Positions 20,175-28,528 of a stretch of DNA of 64,000 nucleotides are shown one piece after another. Below the pieces are notes generated by a model that ran no database searches, was not told the origin of the DNA, and saw only the letters and a list, made by a program, of their open reading frames with translations. A program made the position numbers and the translations under genes. Source of the stretch: Methylotuvimicrobium sp. KM2 (GTDB taxonomy: Bacteria > Pseudomonadota > Gammaproteobacteria > Methylococcales > Methylomonadaceae); contig NZ_CP150634.1 in assembly GCF_038051925.1 (NCBI RefSeq), forward strand, positions 310,001-374,000. The letters are read 5' to 3'. Position 1 is the stretch's first letter. Every line of letters starts with the position of its first letter.

Positions 20175-20289
20175 AGCCTTCAAGTTTCGAGATGGGTGTC
20201 GTATTAATTTCAACTATTAACGAGATCATAGCCAATAGAAAGCTAACACTTTGATTGATGATAAATCGGTAAATAACAGGTGATTTTCA

Positions 20290-21132
20290 TCACTCTACTT
20301 CGAAGCTAGCCGCGATCGCTTCAAGGCTTTGAGGCACGGAGTTATCGGGCTGAAAGCAGGGCCGTGGAGCACGATAAAGAATCCCGGTGCCGATGCCGTC
20401 ATCGTCAAGTAATTTAAGATAGGCCTCGCGCTTGTCGGCGGTCGGCGTAAAAGCCTCGTGTACCTGTTTCTTCCAGTTAAGCTGTTCCGGACGGAAAGTA
20501 ACGCACGGACTCAATATTTGCACAAAAGCGAAACCGGGAAATTCGATGGCCTCGCGGATGATCTGCGCGAGTTCGTTGGGGGCATTAGAGAAGGCCCGCG
20601 CGATGAATGGCGCTCCGGCAGCCAGCGCCATTTCCAGCGGCTGAAAGGGCGGTTGATGTGTGCCTTGCGGGGCCAGTTTCGAACCTGTCCAGTCACTCTC
20701 AGTGGTCGGCGAAGCCTGTCCCTTCGTCATGCCGTAAACCGCGTTGTCCATCACCAGATAGCTGAAATTGGCGTTGCGCCGGCAAGCATGGATGAAGTGG
20801 TTGCCGCCGATCGAGAAACCATCCCCGTCGCCGCCTACGGCGATGACCGTGAGCTCCGGCCGGCTGATGGCTAGCCCTGCGGCCACAGGCAATGCACGAC
20901 CATGCACGCCGTGGAAACCATAGGCCCGGGTATAGGCCGGAAGCCGAGATGAGCAACCGATACCTGAGATCAAGGCAACCTGCTCAGTGGGAATTTCCAA
21001 TGCAGCGAGCGACTTCGTGAGCGCGTTGAGCACGCCGAAATCGCCGCAGCCTGCGCACCACACGGGCTTGTAGCTCGACTTGTAGTCCTTGTGCGCGAGG
21101 GCACGGGGCTTGACATGATGTTCTTTGCTCAC
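20290..21132 (-). CDS. korB: 2-oxoacid:ferredoxin oxidoreductase, beta subunit
   Basis: A 280-residue subunit that binds thiamine diphosphate. It has WCAGCGDFGVL (26-35) and SGIGCSS (56-62), three cysteines (C26, C29, C60) expected for the [4Fe-4S] cluster, and a possible fourth in LSPCVTF. The thiamine motif runs from GGDGDGFSIGGNHF (100-113) to MDNAVYGMTKGQ. With KorA it should oxidatively decarboxylate 2-oxoglutarate (or a related 2-oxoacid) to the acyl-CoA and reduce ferredoxin. Its start overlaps the end of korA by 4 bp (ATGA). Confidence 0.92.
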   Translation of the reverse strand: MSKEHHVKPRALAHKDYKSSYKPVWCAGCGDFGVLNALTKSLAALEIPTEQVALISGIGCSSRLPAYTRAYGFHGVHGRALPVAAGLAISRPELTVIAVGGDGDGFSIGGNHFIHACRRNANFSYLVMDNAVYGMTKGQASPTTESDWTGSKLAPQGTHQPPFQPLEMALAAGAPFIARAFSNAPNELAQIIREAIEFPGFAFVQILSPCVTFRPEQLNWKKQVHEAFTPTADKREAYLKLLDDDGIGTGILYRAPRPCFQPDNSVPQSLEAIAASFEVE

Positions 21133-22874
21133 TTGACCTGCTCCATCTCTAGTACGCGAAGCGCAGCTGCGATCCGGCCCGGCCGCAAGGGCAGGGGGCC
21201 GGGCTCGGCAAGGCTGCGAGTGTGCGGCGGCAGCTCGCAGACGGCCCGCAGATAGCGAAAAAACTGCGCTCCGTGGCTTTGTTCGACCACCAACAGGCGA
21301 TCTATTCCTTCCAAAACTCTAGCGATCCTTACAGGATCAAGCGGGGCGATCAGCCTTAGCGACACGAGCCGTACCGCCGATCCATCGGCACAAACCCTCG
21401 CAACGGCCTCGCGAGCCGCTTGGGTGGTGGAACCCCAGGTCAGCAACCCAAGAGAGCCGTCGCCCTCGATGTCGGCCCAGTCATCACCATAATCGAATTG
21501 CTCGAGCTTGCGGCGGCGCTTGTCCAACTGTAGGCGATGGTCGGCGGGCATGGCCGAGGGGCGCGCCGACGGTTTGTGGCTCAAACCCGTAGCTGTGTAT
21601 TCGCTGCCCGGCGTGCCGGGAATGCCCATCATCGAGACACCGTCGCTGGAATCCCCGAAACGCTGGAAATCCGCGATGTCTGCCGGCGCTCTGCGCCGCT
21701 CGGCGTGCCACTCGCGATCCTTTGGCGGATTAATGGCAGTGCGTGACTGCCCCAGAAACTGGTCGCTCAACACCACAGCCGGGCATTGCAGCGCCTCGGC
21801 CAGGAATACGGCCCACTGGGTGGTCGTCACGCAGTCGCTAATACCGTTGGGCGCCAACACCAGCCGTGGCGCATCGCCGTGCGCGCCATAAACGGCAATG
21901 GCGAGATCGGCCTGCTCGGACTTGGTGGGAATGCCAGTAGACGGTCCGCCACGCATAACGTCAACCACGACCAGTGGCGTCTCGGTCGCCACCGCAAGCC
22001 CCAGCGCTTCGACCATCAGAGATAACCCCGGACCCGAGGTGGCTGTCATGGCCGGCACCCCGCCAAACGAGGCACCTATGCACATATTGATCGAGGCGAG
22101 TTCGTCTTCGGCCTGTACCAGGCAGCCGCCTACCTCGGGGAGCCGTCTAGCCAACCATTCCTGAATCTCAGTGGAAGGCGTGATCGGATAGGCGGCACAG
22201 AACCGCACCCCGCCGCGCAGCGCACCCATGCCGACGGCTTCGTTACCGGTCAACAGCCAACGCGGTTGAGGTTGGGGCGGTGCGAGCCTGCAGGCACATT
22301 GGAGCGATTCGGTCTCGGAAATACTCGCCAGCAGGCCAGTCTGTATAACATTGAGCAACAGGCTCCCTTTTCCGGTTAGCCGGCGTTTAATAGTATTCTT
22401 CATGCACTCGAAGTCGAGACCGACAAGCGCCCCGACGATGCCCACGGCAATGATATTGGCGCGTAAGCCGGAATGTTCGCGCGCAAGTTCGCTAAGCCTT
22501 ACCGCGTAGTGTCGAGCACCTGAATCTGTCACCCAGACGGGCGGCTCGCCTTCGGCAGAGTCAGCAATAACCACACTATCGGCATCCAGCGCCAGCTCGT
22601 CGGAAAAGTACTCGGCCTTGCCCCAGTCCAGCGCGACTAAGAGATCAATGCGATCATCCGGGCAGCCGACAGGCGTCACGCCCAACCGAAGCACCGCTGC
22701 GGCTTCGCCTCCACGGATCTGTGGACCGGTGGAACGGGTCATCAAGCCGAAATAACCAGCCTCGGCAGCAGCATCCAGCAGGATCTGCCCGGCGGTCATT
22801 ACGCCGGCCCCGCCGCTGCCGATCAGAGCCAACGAGAAACTGTCATCGGGCGGTTTTTCTTTCGCCTCGTTCAT
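21129..22874 (-). CDS. korA: 2-oxoacid:ferredoxin oxidoreductase, fused gamma-alpha subunit
   Basis: A 581-residue subunit. Residues about 12-190 are the gamma domain (GSGGAGVMTAGQILLDAA, ..TRSTGPQIRGGEA), which handles coenzyme A. From about 205 the alpha pyrimidine-binding domain starts: GNEAVGMGALRGGVRF, AAYPITPSTEIQEWL, TSGPGLSLMVEALGLA. The gamma-alpha fusion with a separate beta subunit is the common KorAB form. The substrate, 2-oxoglutarate, is the usual call but is not proved by sequence alone. The pair would complete or bypass the TCA step also made by the NAD-linked dehydrogenase complex. Confidence 0.92.
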   Translation of the reverse strand: MNEAKEKPPDDSFSLALIGSGGAGVMTAGQILLDAAAEAGYFGLMTRSTGPQIRGGEAAAVLRLGVTPVGCPDDRIDLLVALDWGKAEYFSDELALDADSVVIADSAEGEPPVWVTDSGARHYAVRLSELAREHSGLRANIIAVGIVGALVGLDFECMKNTIKRRLTGKGSLLLNVIQTGLLASISETESLQCACRLAPPQPQPRWLLTGNEAVGMGALRGGVRFCAAYPITPSTEIQEWLARRLPEVGGCLVQAEDELASINMCIGASFGGVPAMTATSGPGLSLMVEALGLAVATETPLVVVDVMRGGPSTGIPTKSEQADLAIAVYGAHGDAPRLVLAPNGISDCVTTTQWAVFLAEALQCPAVVLSDQFLGQSRTAINPPKDREWHAERRRAPADIADFQRFGDSSDGVSMMGIPGTPGSEYTATGLSHKPSARPSAMPADHRLQLDKRRRKLEQFDYGDDWADIEGDGSLGLLTWGSTTQAAREAVARVCADGSAVRLVSLRLIAPLDPVRIARVLEGIDRLLVVEQSHGAQFFRYLRAVCELPPHTRSLAEPGPLPLRPGRIAAALRVLEMEQVK

Positions 22875-22977
22875 CGCCGACCGGTTCCTTCAGGCTTATT
22901 CATTTTTATAATGTTCATGATTCATTCTCTGCTCGGCACGGGATTACATGCCCCGCACTTTTACCTGTTTACTTGCA

Positions 22978-23085
22978 AGGACCGGCGGCGTTGTGTGGAA
23001 TTACTCATAAGAAATCCAATTCTTCGCCTAATCGCGCATTCCGACCCGATTATGATCTGGGGAGATAATGCCGTCAAGCGGGAGA
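22978..23085. repeat. Duplicated segment, copy 1
   Basis: This roughly 108-bp stretch, with TAATCGCGCATTCCGA and GATTATGATCTGGGGAGATA, recurs at 29668-29783 with few changes. Both copies are followed directly by a hairpin-family repeat. It has no convincing coding sense. Confidence 0.75.
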
Positions 23086-23089
23086 AGAT

Positions 23090-23192
23090 GGCTAGAAAAA
23101 GGTATTGGATTGAATTACAAAATAAACCCGGCGTCGTTTATTTCTCATTTTCAAAAAAGGCTATGAATCTAGACCCTATAGCCCCTAACGTG
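23090..23192. repeat. GGTT-AATTATAAAATAAACC hairpin family, copy 1
   Basis: The words TTGAATTACAAAATAAACCC and GGCTATGAATCTAGACCCTA mark one member of a family also seen at 26252, 27985 and 28812 and, in part, at 33345. Confidence 0.7.
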
Positions 23193-23450
23193 CTGGACAA
23201 ATGGTTTGAAGAAACGGTAAGAAGTCATTGCAGTGGGCGGATTTATCTATGCCGCTATGCGGACGACTTTGTTTGTGCGTTTCAAGATGCGGAGCGCTTT
23301 TATCGAGCGCTGATCCAGAGACTCGCGCGTTTTGGTTTGGAGATAGCGGAAGACAAGACCCGGAAAATGGTGTTTAGTCACTTTAAAGCCAAGAGCAAGA
23401 CGAAATTCGAGTTTCTGGAGCTCAAGTTTTTCTGGGGTGTTAACTACTGA
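23193..23450 (+). pseudogene. Group II intron reverse transcriptase fragment
   Basis: The reading frame gives LDKWFEETVR, then the RT active-site block LCRYADDFVCAFQ, then LARFGLEIAEDKTR and FEFLELKFFWG, the usual order in group II intron reverse transcriptases. Both the N-terminal fingers and the maturase domain are missing. An in-frame ATG at 22911 only adds translated repeat DNA. The fragment is unlike the complete RT at 31742 and must come from another intron. Confidence 0.75.
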
Positions 23451-23519
23451 GGAAAACCCGTCCTAAAGCGGCGCACATCGCGGGCGAAACCGATGTAAAT
23501 CTGTATAATTGGCAGGTTT

Positions 23520-23625
23520 GGTTTAGGTTCGGTGGCTCGATTACCGAGCGCCTTCGGCAGGAGACGTCGCCGTCAAGCCGACATGAGTGTATTAGCTGTG
23601 TTGCCGAGTCGTTTGGTAATGCTCT
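23520..23625. repeat. Degenerate GTGAA-core palindromic element
   Basis: CGTCGCCGTCAAGCC and ACATGAGTGTATT resemble the reverse complement of the core found at 13181 and 55530, and GGTTCGGTGGCTCGATTACC recurs near 49350. The match is weaker than in other copies. Confidence 0.4.
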
Positions 23626-23675
23626 AAATCAAGTCAATAGATTAACTCTACAATACTTAATATTAGGATGATTTC

Positions 23676-24779
23676 ATGAAAATGTATGAATTTACACAAA
23701 TATCCGAACCGAACGGGTTCGTCGACGGCATGTTGTCGAGCAATGATAGAAAATACCGGGGCGTGTTGTTCAAGGCATTCGGCGTGGTCTTGATGAGCAT
23801 CATGCTTTCGCTGTTTGCACGGGAAGCAGGGGCGGAGATCACCGACATCGACCCGTCGATAGCCGTTCATGGTGCGGAAATTGTCATCGAGGGCAACGGA
23901 TTCGGCAGCAAAAAGCCGAAAGTAACGCTGATAGAGTCCAATCCCGCAGGTAAGCGGGCGAAAAAGGTGGCGCTACGTGTCATCGATAATGATGATACAA
24001 CGATCACCGCTTCGCTGAAGAACGGAATGGCCGGTGACTATACGCTCGAGGTGAAACCCGCCCGCGGCGCGGTCATGACGGCGGCGCAAGGTTTTACCAT
24101 TGCCGCTCCGGAAAATATCACGCTATCCGATGAACAAGGCGAAATAGGGGACGAAATTGAAGTATACGGCGATTTCTTCGGAGATCGCCGCCCTCAAGTT
24201 TTCATCGGAGGAAAAAAGGTCAAGGTAGTTGACTTCGGAGAGGACTTTGCCGCGGTCCTGGTTCCGAAAATCGCCAACGGCCTACATGAGGTAAGCGTGC
24301 GTAACCGAGCGGGGGATGGCGTTTCATCGGTCTTTTTCGAAGTCGTCAACAGCTCGGTCAAGCCGAAAAAACAGCATCAGCTAAAAGTGAAGTTCGACGG
24401 AAAAAATTATGCGGTCGGCGGCAAGACGCTCACTGCGGTTTATAGTCCGGTCACCAAGCAAATCACGATCATGGCGCTCAAAGCGTCCGGCATGTCCGTG
24501 CGTAATTTGACATTGACGGGCCAAGTGGATCTTGACACGCTTCCCGCCGCGATCGGACCTGGGTTTGGGCCGGGCGACATCATTTATCAATTGCCCGGCG
24601 TGGCTGGAAATAGCCAATATCAGTCGGCAAATAATTCCGATGAATGGCGTGTCCTTTTCAATCACTATGAAAATGGATATCTTTACGGTTCTTTCAGCGG
24701 CATGCTTCGTAATTCACAGAATAATAACGATACAGTGCGGATGTCGTCAGGTACTTTTGCCGTCAAGGTAATACAATAA
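23676..24779 (+). CDS. Exported IPT/TIG-domain protein
   Basis: A 367-residue protein. A hydrophobic segment at about 31-50 (LFKAFGVVLMSIMLSLFA) ending AREAGA-EI looks like a signal peptide with a long N-region, or the true start is internal. Two IPT/TIG immunoglobulin-like domains follow: ITDIDPSIAVHGAEIVIEGNGFG (about 55-77) and ITLSDEQGEIGDEIEVYGDFFG (about 147-168). The C-terminal 140 residues are unrecognised and rich in Gly, Asn and Ser. It should act in the periplasm or at the cell surface. No partner genes are evident. Confidence 0.75.
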   Translation: MKMYEFTQISEPNGFVDGMLSSNDRKYRGVLFKAFGVVLMSIMLSLFAREAGAEITDIDPSIAVHGAEIVIEGNGFGSKKPKVTLIESNPAGKRAKKVALRVIDNDDTTITASLKNGMAGDYTLEVKPARGAVMTAAQGFTIAAPENITLSDEQGEIGDEIEVYGDFFGDRRPQVFIGGKKVKVVDFGEDFAAVLVPKIANGLHEVSVRNRAGDGVSSVFFEVVNSSVKPKKQHQLKVKFDGKNYAVGGKTLTAVYSPVTKQITIMALKASGMSVRNLTLTGQVDLDTLPAAIGPGFGPGDIIYQLPGVAGNSQYQSANNSDEWRVLFNHYENGYLYGSFSGMLRNSQNNNDTVRMSSGTFAVKVIQ

Positions 24780-24814
24780 CGGTTTAGGCGATTGACAAGA
24801 ATAATCATACCTAA

Positions 24815-25075
24815 ATATATCTTTCGCACTTCAAATTTCGGCAGTGGCAGAGGAGGCGCCTGGGTGAATGCAGATTTTGCATTACGCCATGGATGGCGTG
24901 TATTAGGGCACCAACAGTAGGCGCTTTAGGCGATGCAGGGCAGAAAAATGCTCTTGCATTTTCTGCATTCATTACATCCATGTAACTTACGCAATTGCAG
25001 AGGAGCAAAAATCTGCCCTGCCGCCGGCACCTGTCAATCGAGCAACCGCTCCCTCTTTTAAAACATTGGCGTTAT
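24815..25075. repeat. Degenerate repeats of the CTTTCGCACTTCAAATTTCGG class
   Basis: CTTTCGCACTTCAAATTTCG at about 24822 and GGCGCCTGGGTG at about 24855 repeat the arm seen at 25155, 55610 and 60615. Further on, ATTACATCCATGTAACTTACG at about 24970 is a degenerate core. No gene is supported between 24780 and 25400. Confidence 0.5.
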
Positions 25076-25149
25076 ATTGAAAAAAGAAAGTTATTCAGAG
25101 TTGTATCCTTGGGTTTCATGTTGGCTTTCAGTTCAAAAGTATCAACTAT

Positions 25150-25370
25150 ACCTTTCGCACTTGAAACTTCGGCATTGCCTAAGGAGGCGCCGGGGTGTGC
25201 GGCAAAGGCTTTGCCAGCATGGAGCTGGCATAGAGCCTACATGGACGTATTTACCCAGCACCTAAATTCCATAGCCCTTTAGCTATGTTTAATATTATAG
25301 CTAATTTAGGTGCTGGGTTTACGGCGTCCTTTGACGGACACCCCGGCGCCGAATTTTGATCTGCGATGGG
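25150..25370. repeat. Dispersed palindromic element carrying a nested 64-bp MITE
   Basis: The arms GGCGCCGGGGTGT (from 25188) and ACACCCCGGCGCC (to about 25350) enclose the core GCCTACATGGACGTATTTA / TTTACGGCGTCC. The element matches 55490-55645 on the opposite strand, except that the core is interrupted at 25254-25317. Confidence 0.8.
25254..25317. mobile_element. 64-bp MITE with 15-bp terminal inverted repeats
   Basis: CCCAGCACCTAAATT (25254-25268) and AATTTAGGTGCTGGG (25303-25317) are perfect inverted repeats. TTTA stands on both sides (25250-25253, 25318-25321) as a 4-bp target duplication; removing one TTTA and the insert restores the core of the host repeat. It has no coding capacity. 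A related remnant sits at the same place in the host repeat at 17909. Confidence 0.75.
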
Positions 25371-25399
25371 TATATTAACGCGAACATAGCCTTTTGTAA

Positions 25400-25541
25400 G
25401 GGGCTCGTTTTTCACATAGGCAAAAGCTTCATATAACACATCAATGCGTTCCGTTAGCAATGGGTTACCATGACGTTCGGCCAAGTTAACGGTGAAAAAG
25501 CAAGTCGCTCCAGGATAGTAAAAACGGCGGTATTCGGTCAT
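25400..25541 (-). pseudogene. REP-associated tyrosine transposase, N-terminal remnant
   Basis: MTEYRRFYYPGATCFFTVNL and AERHGNPLLTERIDVLYEAF are the classic N-terminus of RAYT (Y1 HUH) proteins. Homology stops after about 47 residues, near 25400, where palindromic repeat DNA takes over. The catalytic HxH and Tyr regions are gone. Confidence 0.75.
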
Positions 25542-25752
25542 GGTTTAGCCTTTACCGGTTCTCGAGCGATGCGGTTCCTATAGTCACTGCGTCCTACGGA
25601 CTGATGTCTATAATCGGAGGAATGAAGGCCACCTACGATCCTTGTACTTTCGACGTAGTTGGTTAAGGAGTGCCTTTGGAATAGACAATCATCGGACAAA
25701 TGCGGCGTGCATTCGGTCGGAACACCCTGCAACACCTACTCCATAATCGCAT

Positions 25753-26205
25753 CTATGAAGATCCCTGCTTTGCTAAAAAACGATCCAATTGATTGGCAAA
25801 GTTTTGAACATCGCGGGAACTCAATGCCGCCGGCCCACCGGTATCTATGCCGCTGGCACGCAAACCATCCATGAAATCGCGCATCGCTAAGCGCTCGCCG
25901 ATATTTTGCCCGCTATAGGATTCGCCGCGGGTATCGATGACATAGCCGCCTTTGGCGATGGCCTCCGCCGCCAGCGGAATATCGCCGGTGACGATCAAAT
26001 CGCCCGCCGCCATGCGCTGGACGATCTCGTTATCCGCCACATCGAAACCGCCACTGACCCGCAACATGCGGATATACCGAGAAGGTGGTACCGGCAACGT
26101 TTGGTTGGCCACCAGCGTCGTCGTTATTTGGCAGCGCTCCGCCGCCCGAAACAAAATATCTTTGATCGCCTTAGGACAGGCGTCGGCATCGACCCAGATT
26201 TGCAT
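25753..26205 (-). CDS. yaiI: YaiI/YqxD family protein (UPF0178)
   Basis: A 150-residue protein with all family blocks: [55 protein letters not shown] and [22 protein letters not shown]. The fold is PIN-like with conserved acidic residues (D6, D8), which suggests a nuclease-like activity, but no function is established. It is a lone, intact gene. Confidence 0.9.
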   Translation of the reverse strand: MQIWVDADACPKAIKDILFRAAERCQITTTLVANQTLPVPPSRYIRMLRVSGGFDVADNEIVQRMAAGDLIVTGDIPLAAEAIAKGGYVIDTRGESYSGQNIGERLAMRDFMDGLRASGIDTGGPAALSSRDVQNFANQLDRFLAKQGSS

Positions 26206-26251
26206 GCTTATGGTGTGTTTTATTGAGGTGTCGCTTCAAAACTCTTCGCTT

Positions 26252-26350
26252 TGGAAAAAAGGAGCAGGTTGAATTATAAAATAAACCCGGCTCTTTTATT
26301 TCCTATTTCCAAGAAAGCTATGAATCTAGGTCCCGTTGCCCTTTTTCTGT
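26252..26350. repeat. GGTT-AATTATAAAATAAACC hairpin family, copy 2
   Basis: AGGTTGAATTATAAAATAAA followed by AAGCTATGAATCTAGGTC. It lies just before the MazEF-like pair. Confidence 0.75.
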
Positions 26351-26498
26351 CGTTGTTTTCAGCCGGCGCGCCAAAGGCTCGCCGCTGGAAGCTTGCCGTT
26401 AGCTGCTCAAAAACCATCATTCTCTCAAGTTTATGGAAAATTCGACGTAATTACATTATAGTTACGCTAAATTCGGTAAATTATGGGAGTGCAGTCAA

Positions 26499-26732
26499 AT
26501 GACTCAGCTAATACGAATAGGGAATTCTCAAGGCATAAGAATACCTAAGCCTTTGATTGAACAAGCTAATTTGGAAGGGAAAGAGCTTAAGTTACAATTG
26601 GTCAAGGGTGGTCTCCTCATAACTCCGGAGAATGGAGTTAGAGAAGGATGGAAAGAAGCTATAGAACAAACAATTTTGGCTCAGGGGCAAGAGTCGCTAG
26701 ATAATGAATGGTTGGATTTACCTCTCGACTAA
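26499..26732 (+). CDS. MazE/AbrB-type antitoxin
   Basis: A 77-residue protein with an AbrB swapped-hairpin DNA-binding domain: MTQLIRIGNSQGIRIPKPLIEQANL. The C-terminus is acidic (NEWLDLPLD), as in antitoxins that wrap around the toxin. It stands 20 bp upstream of a PemK/MazF toxin gene. GGGAG precedes the ATG. It probably also represses its own promoter. Confidence 0.88.
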   Translation: MTQLIRIGNSQGIRIPKPLIEQANLEGKELKLQLVKGGLLITPENGVREGWKEAIEQTILAQGQESLDNEWLDLPLD

Positions 26733-26752
26733 GATGATGAGTTGGACTGGTA

Positions 26753-27070
26753 ATGATAAAGCGATTTGAAGTTTGGTTCGTTGACCACAATCCCACAAAA
26801 GGAAGAGAGATCAATAAAACACGCCCTTGCGTTGTAATTTCCCCCAATGAAATGTCAGCTTTGTCTACAGTGCTTATGGCTCCAATGACGACTAAGGGTT
26901 TTGAGTTTCCTTGTCGTGTTCCATGTAAGTTCAAAGGAAAAAGTGGTCTGATCCTACTGGATCAAATTAGGGCAGTTGATAAATCAAGGCTTGTTAAAAA
27001 GCTTGGGGTAGTGAGTCCAAAGACACAAAAAGAACTGTGTTCGTGCTTACAAGAAATGTTCGAGTATTAA
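26753..27070 (+). CDS. MazF/PemK-type toxin
   Basis: A 105-residue protein with the PemK/MazF core: RFEVWFVDHNPTKGREINKTRPCVVISP, VLMAPMTTKGFEFPCRVP, KSGLILLDQIRAVDKSRL. Family members cut RNA at short motifs and arrest growth. It forms a type II toxin-antitoxin pair with the gene just before it. All core segments are present, so it is likely active. Confidence 0.9.
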   Translation: MIKRFEVWFVDHNPTKGREINKTRPCVVISPNEMSALSTVLMAPMTTKGFEFPCRVPCKFKGKSGLILLDQIRAVDKSRLVKKLGVVSPKTQKELCSCLQEMFEY

Positions 27071-27323
27071 ATTTCTCTTGCCACCAAGATCTAGCTAGAA
27101 GCAATAGGGTCAAAGCAATAAGATCACCCATTGCCTTTAATTTATTTGTATCTGACCCCGATTATTACTGACTCTTTGACGGCTTAATTGTTAATGGCAG
27201 TGAAACGCTCCGGGGCAAAATGCCAAGCCGTGCTTGACGGCGGGCATTCCGAAGCTTGAGCTGGAGAACGAGATAGAAGCCAAAGGGTATCAAATGTAAG
27301 GCTTGAAACCGCTTAACCGTTAG

Positions 27324-27620
27324 TTATGCGCGGTTTTTCCAAGACGTAGGATCTTTCTTCGCATGAAGCACAGCCGTGACAATGATATTTTGATTTTGAA
27401 CTAAATAAAATACACGGAAAGGAAACCGAGTTATTGAAGTGCGCCTTAGTTCTTTGTATATTTTGCGGTAAATGAGCGGATTTTTTTGAAGTTTATCTAA
27501 GGCTTCTTCTACGCAAAGTAAAAAATCATGGCCAAGGCCTACCCTTTTCTCTTCGAAAAATTCGAATTGCTCCTCGATATCAAACTCTGCTTCTTTCCGA
27601 AGTGTGAGTTTGTATTTCAT
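27324..27620 (-). CDS. RelE/ParE-type toxin (copy 1, intact)
   Basis: A 98-residue protein: MKYKLTLRKEAEFDIEEQFEFFEEKRVGLG is the ParE-type N-terminus, LQKNPLIYRKIYKELRRTSITRFPFRVFY the central strand region, and VTAVLHAKKDPTSW the C-terminal strand. Its ATG overlaps the antitoxin stop by 4 bp, so translation is coupled. The toxin may act on gyrase (ParE) or on mRNA (RelE); sequence alone does not decide. A damaged copy is at 30510-30801. Confidence 0.88.
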   Translation of the reverse strand: MKYKLTLRKEAEFDIEEQFEFFEEKRVGLGHDFLLCVEEALDKLQKNPLIYRKIYKELRRTSITRFPFRVFYLVQNQNIIVTAVLHAKKDPTSWKNRA

Positions 27621-27820
27621 TTCTTAGATAGTATTCGAGCTTTAACATTAGACCACGAAGACCCTACGTCCTGATCAATTTCGAACGATGCGAGTCGCAA
27701 ATCTAGTTCCGCTTTCTGTGCTTCTGTGAGCTCTATTTCCGAATCTTCAGCAACAATGCTGTCCCATAGGGCTTCGGCAAGAATAATACGTTCAGAAACA
27801 GTAAGAGATTGAATCTCCAT
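27617..27820 (-). CDS. Addiction module antitoxin (PF09720 type), copy 1
   Basis: A 67-residue protein starting at MEIQSLTVSERIILAEALWDSI, the standard start of this short antitoxin family. A longer in-frame extension exists but would translate an intron remnant. The acidic middle (VAEDSEIELTEAQKAELDLRL) fits the toxin-binding helix. It is the first gene of the pair with the ParE-type toxin. Confidence 0.88.
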   Translation of the reverse strand: MEIQSLTVSERIILAEALWDSIVAEDSEIELTEAQKAELDLRLASFEIDQDVGSSWSNVKARILSKK

Positions 27821-27861
27821 AACATTTAACTCGTGTTGGACAGGCAAAAAAGATTTTAACA

Positions 27862-27967
27862 CAACTCTAGGGCAGAACAAGATGGGTAGAGAAGAGAGTA
27901 GACAGCCATCACCGAACATCGGCTGGTCTGTTGCCGCTTCTCTCGTATGACGGTGTCTCACTAGCCC
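27862..27967 (-). ncRNA. Group II intron 3' end remnant (copy A)
   Basis: Read on the minus strand, CTAGTGAGACACCGTCA, then AGAGAAGCGGCAACAGACCA, then CTCTTCTCTACCCATCTTGTTCTGC align with the region after domain V of the complete intron (33157-33253). The copy has lost everything upstream. It ends about 40 bp before the antitoxin start. Confidence 0.65.
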
Positions 27968-27984
27968 GGGAGAAGGAACCTAGG

Positions 27985-28072
27985 GCAGAAAAGAGGGCCG
28001 GTTGAATTATAAAATAAACCTGGGCTTTTTATTTCCCATTTCCCCAAAAAGCTATGAATCTAGACCTGACCC
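27985..28072. repeat. GGTT-AATTATAAAATAAACC hairpin family, copy 3
   Basis: CGGTTGAATTATAAAATAAA and AAAGCTATGAATCTAGACC, ending in GACCTGACCC at the broken toxin gene. Confidence 0.75.
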
Positions 28073-28207
28073 TATCGCCTTCAAGACGGCGAGCGACTTG
28101 TGATCCTGCTGGCTGGCGGCACAAAGAAACGGCAGCAACGCGACATTGAGGATGCTCAAACTAGATGGAACGATTACAAGCGGCGAAAAAAAACGTCAGA
28201 GAGGTGA
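28073..28207 (+). pseudogene. HigB/RelE-type toxin, C-terminal remnant
   Basis: The frame [20 protein letters not shown] and [20 protein letters not shown] ends at TGA 28205-28207. This is the C-terminal half of a HigB-type toxin. The N-terminal half is missing; a hairpin repeat ends exactly where the homology begins. Confidence 0.8.
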
Positions 28208-28210
28208 CAA

Positions 28211-28528
28211 ATGACTTTAACACGCAGTTTTAAAGATACCGTCAAAGCGCGTATCGAGCGGGACACAGAGTTTCGCGATGCTTTGCTACGCGAAGGAATT
28301 GAATGTCTTTTATCCGGGGATGTGGACACAGGCAAGGCCGTTTTACGTGACTATATCAACGCAACGATTGGCTTTGAACGACTTGGCGAAGTTACAAATA
28401 CCCCACCCAAAAGCTTGATGCGCATGTTTAGCCGGAAAGGCAATCCACAAGCTAGAAATCTCTTTGCTGTTATCTCTCAGCTTCAAACCCAAAGTGGCGT
28501 TCACCTTGAAGTCAGAGCCGTGCACTAG
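28211..28528 (+). CDS. HigA-like antitoxin, now without a full toxin
   Basis: A 105-residue protein: TRSFKDTVKARIERDTEFRDALLREGIECLLSGD with GKAVLRDYINATIGFERL, then a helix-turn-helix-like part, NTPPKSLMRMFSRKGNPQARNLFAVISQLQ. This is the usual partner downstream of HigB-type toxins. It starts 3 bp after the stop of the toxin remnant. It may survive as a solitary regulator or anti-addiction factor. Confidence 0.85.
   Translation: MTLTRSFKDTVKARIERDTEFRDALLREGIECLLSGDVDTGKAVLRDYINATIGFERLGEVTNTPPKSLMRMFSRKGNPQARNLFAVISQLQTQSGVHLEVRAVH

Noticed and set aside
22911..23192. N-terminal extension of the RT fragment
   Set aside because: The frame is open but translates the duplicated 108-bp segment and a hairpin repeat that recur elsewhere without coding sense.
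27821..27961. N-terminal extension of the copy 1 antitoxin
   Set aside because: The extra 47 codons translate the intron 3' remnant; the family starts at MEIQSL.
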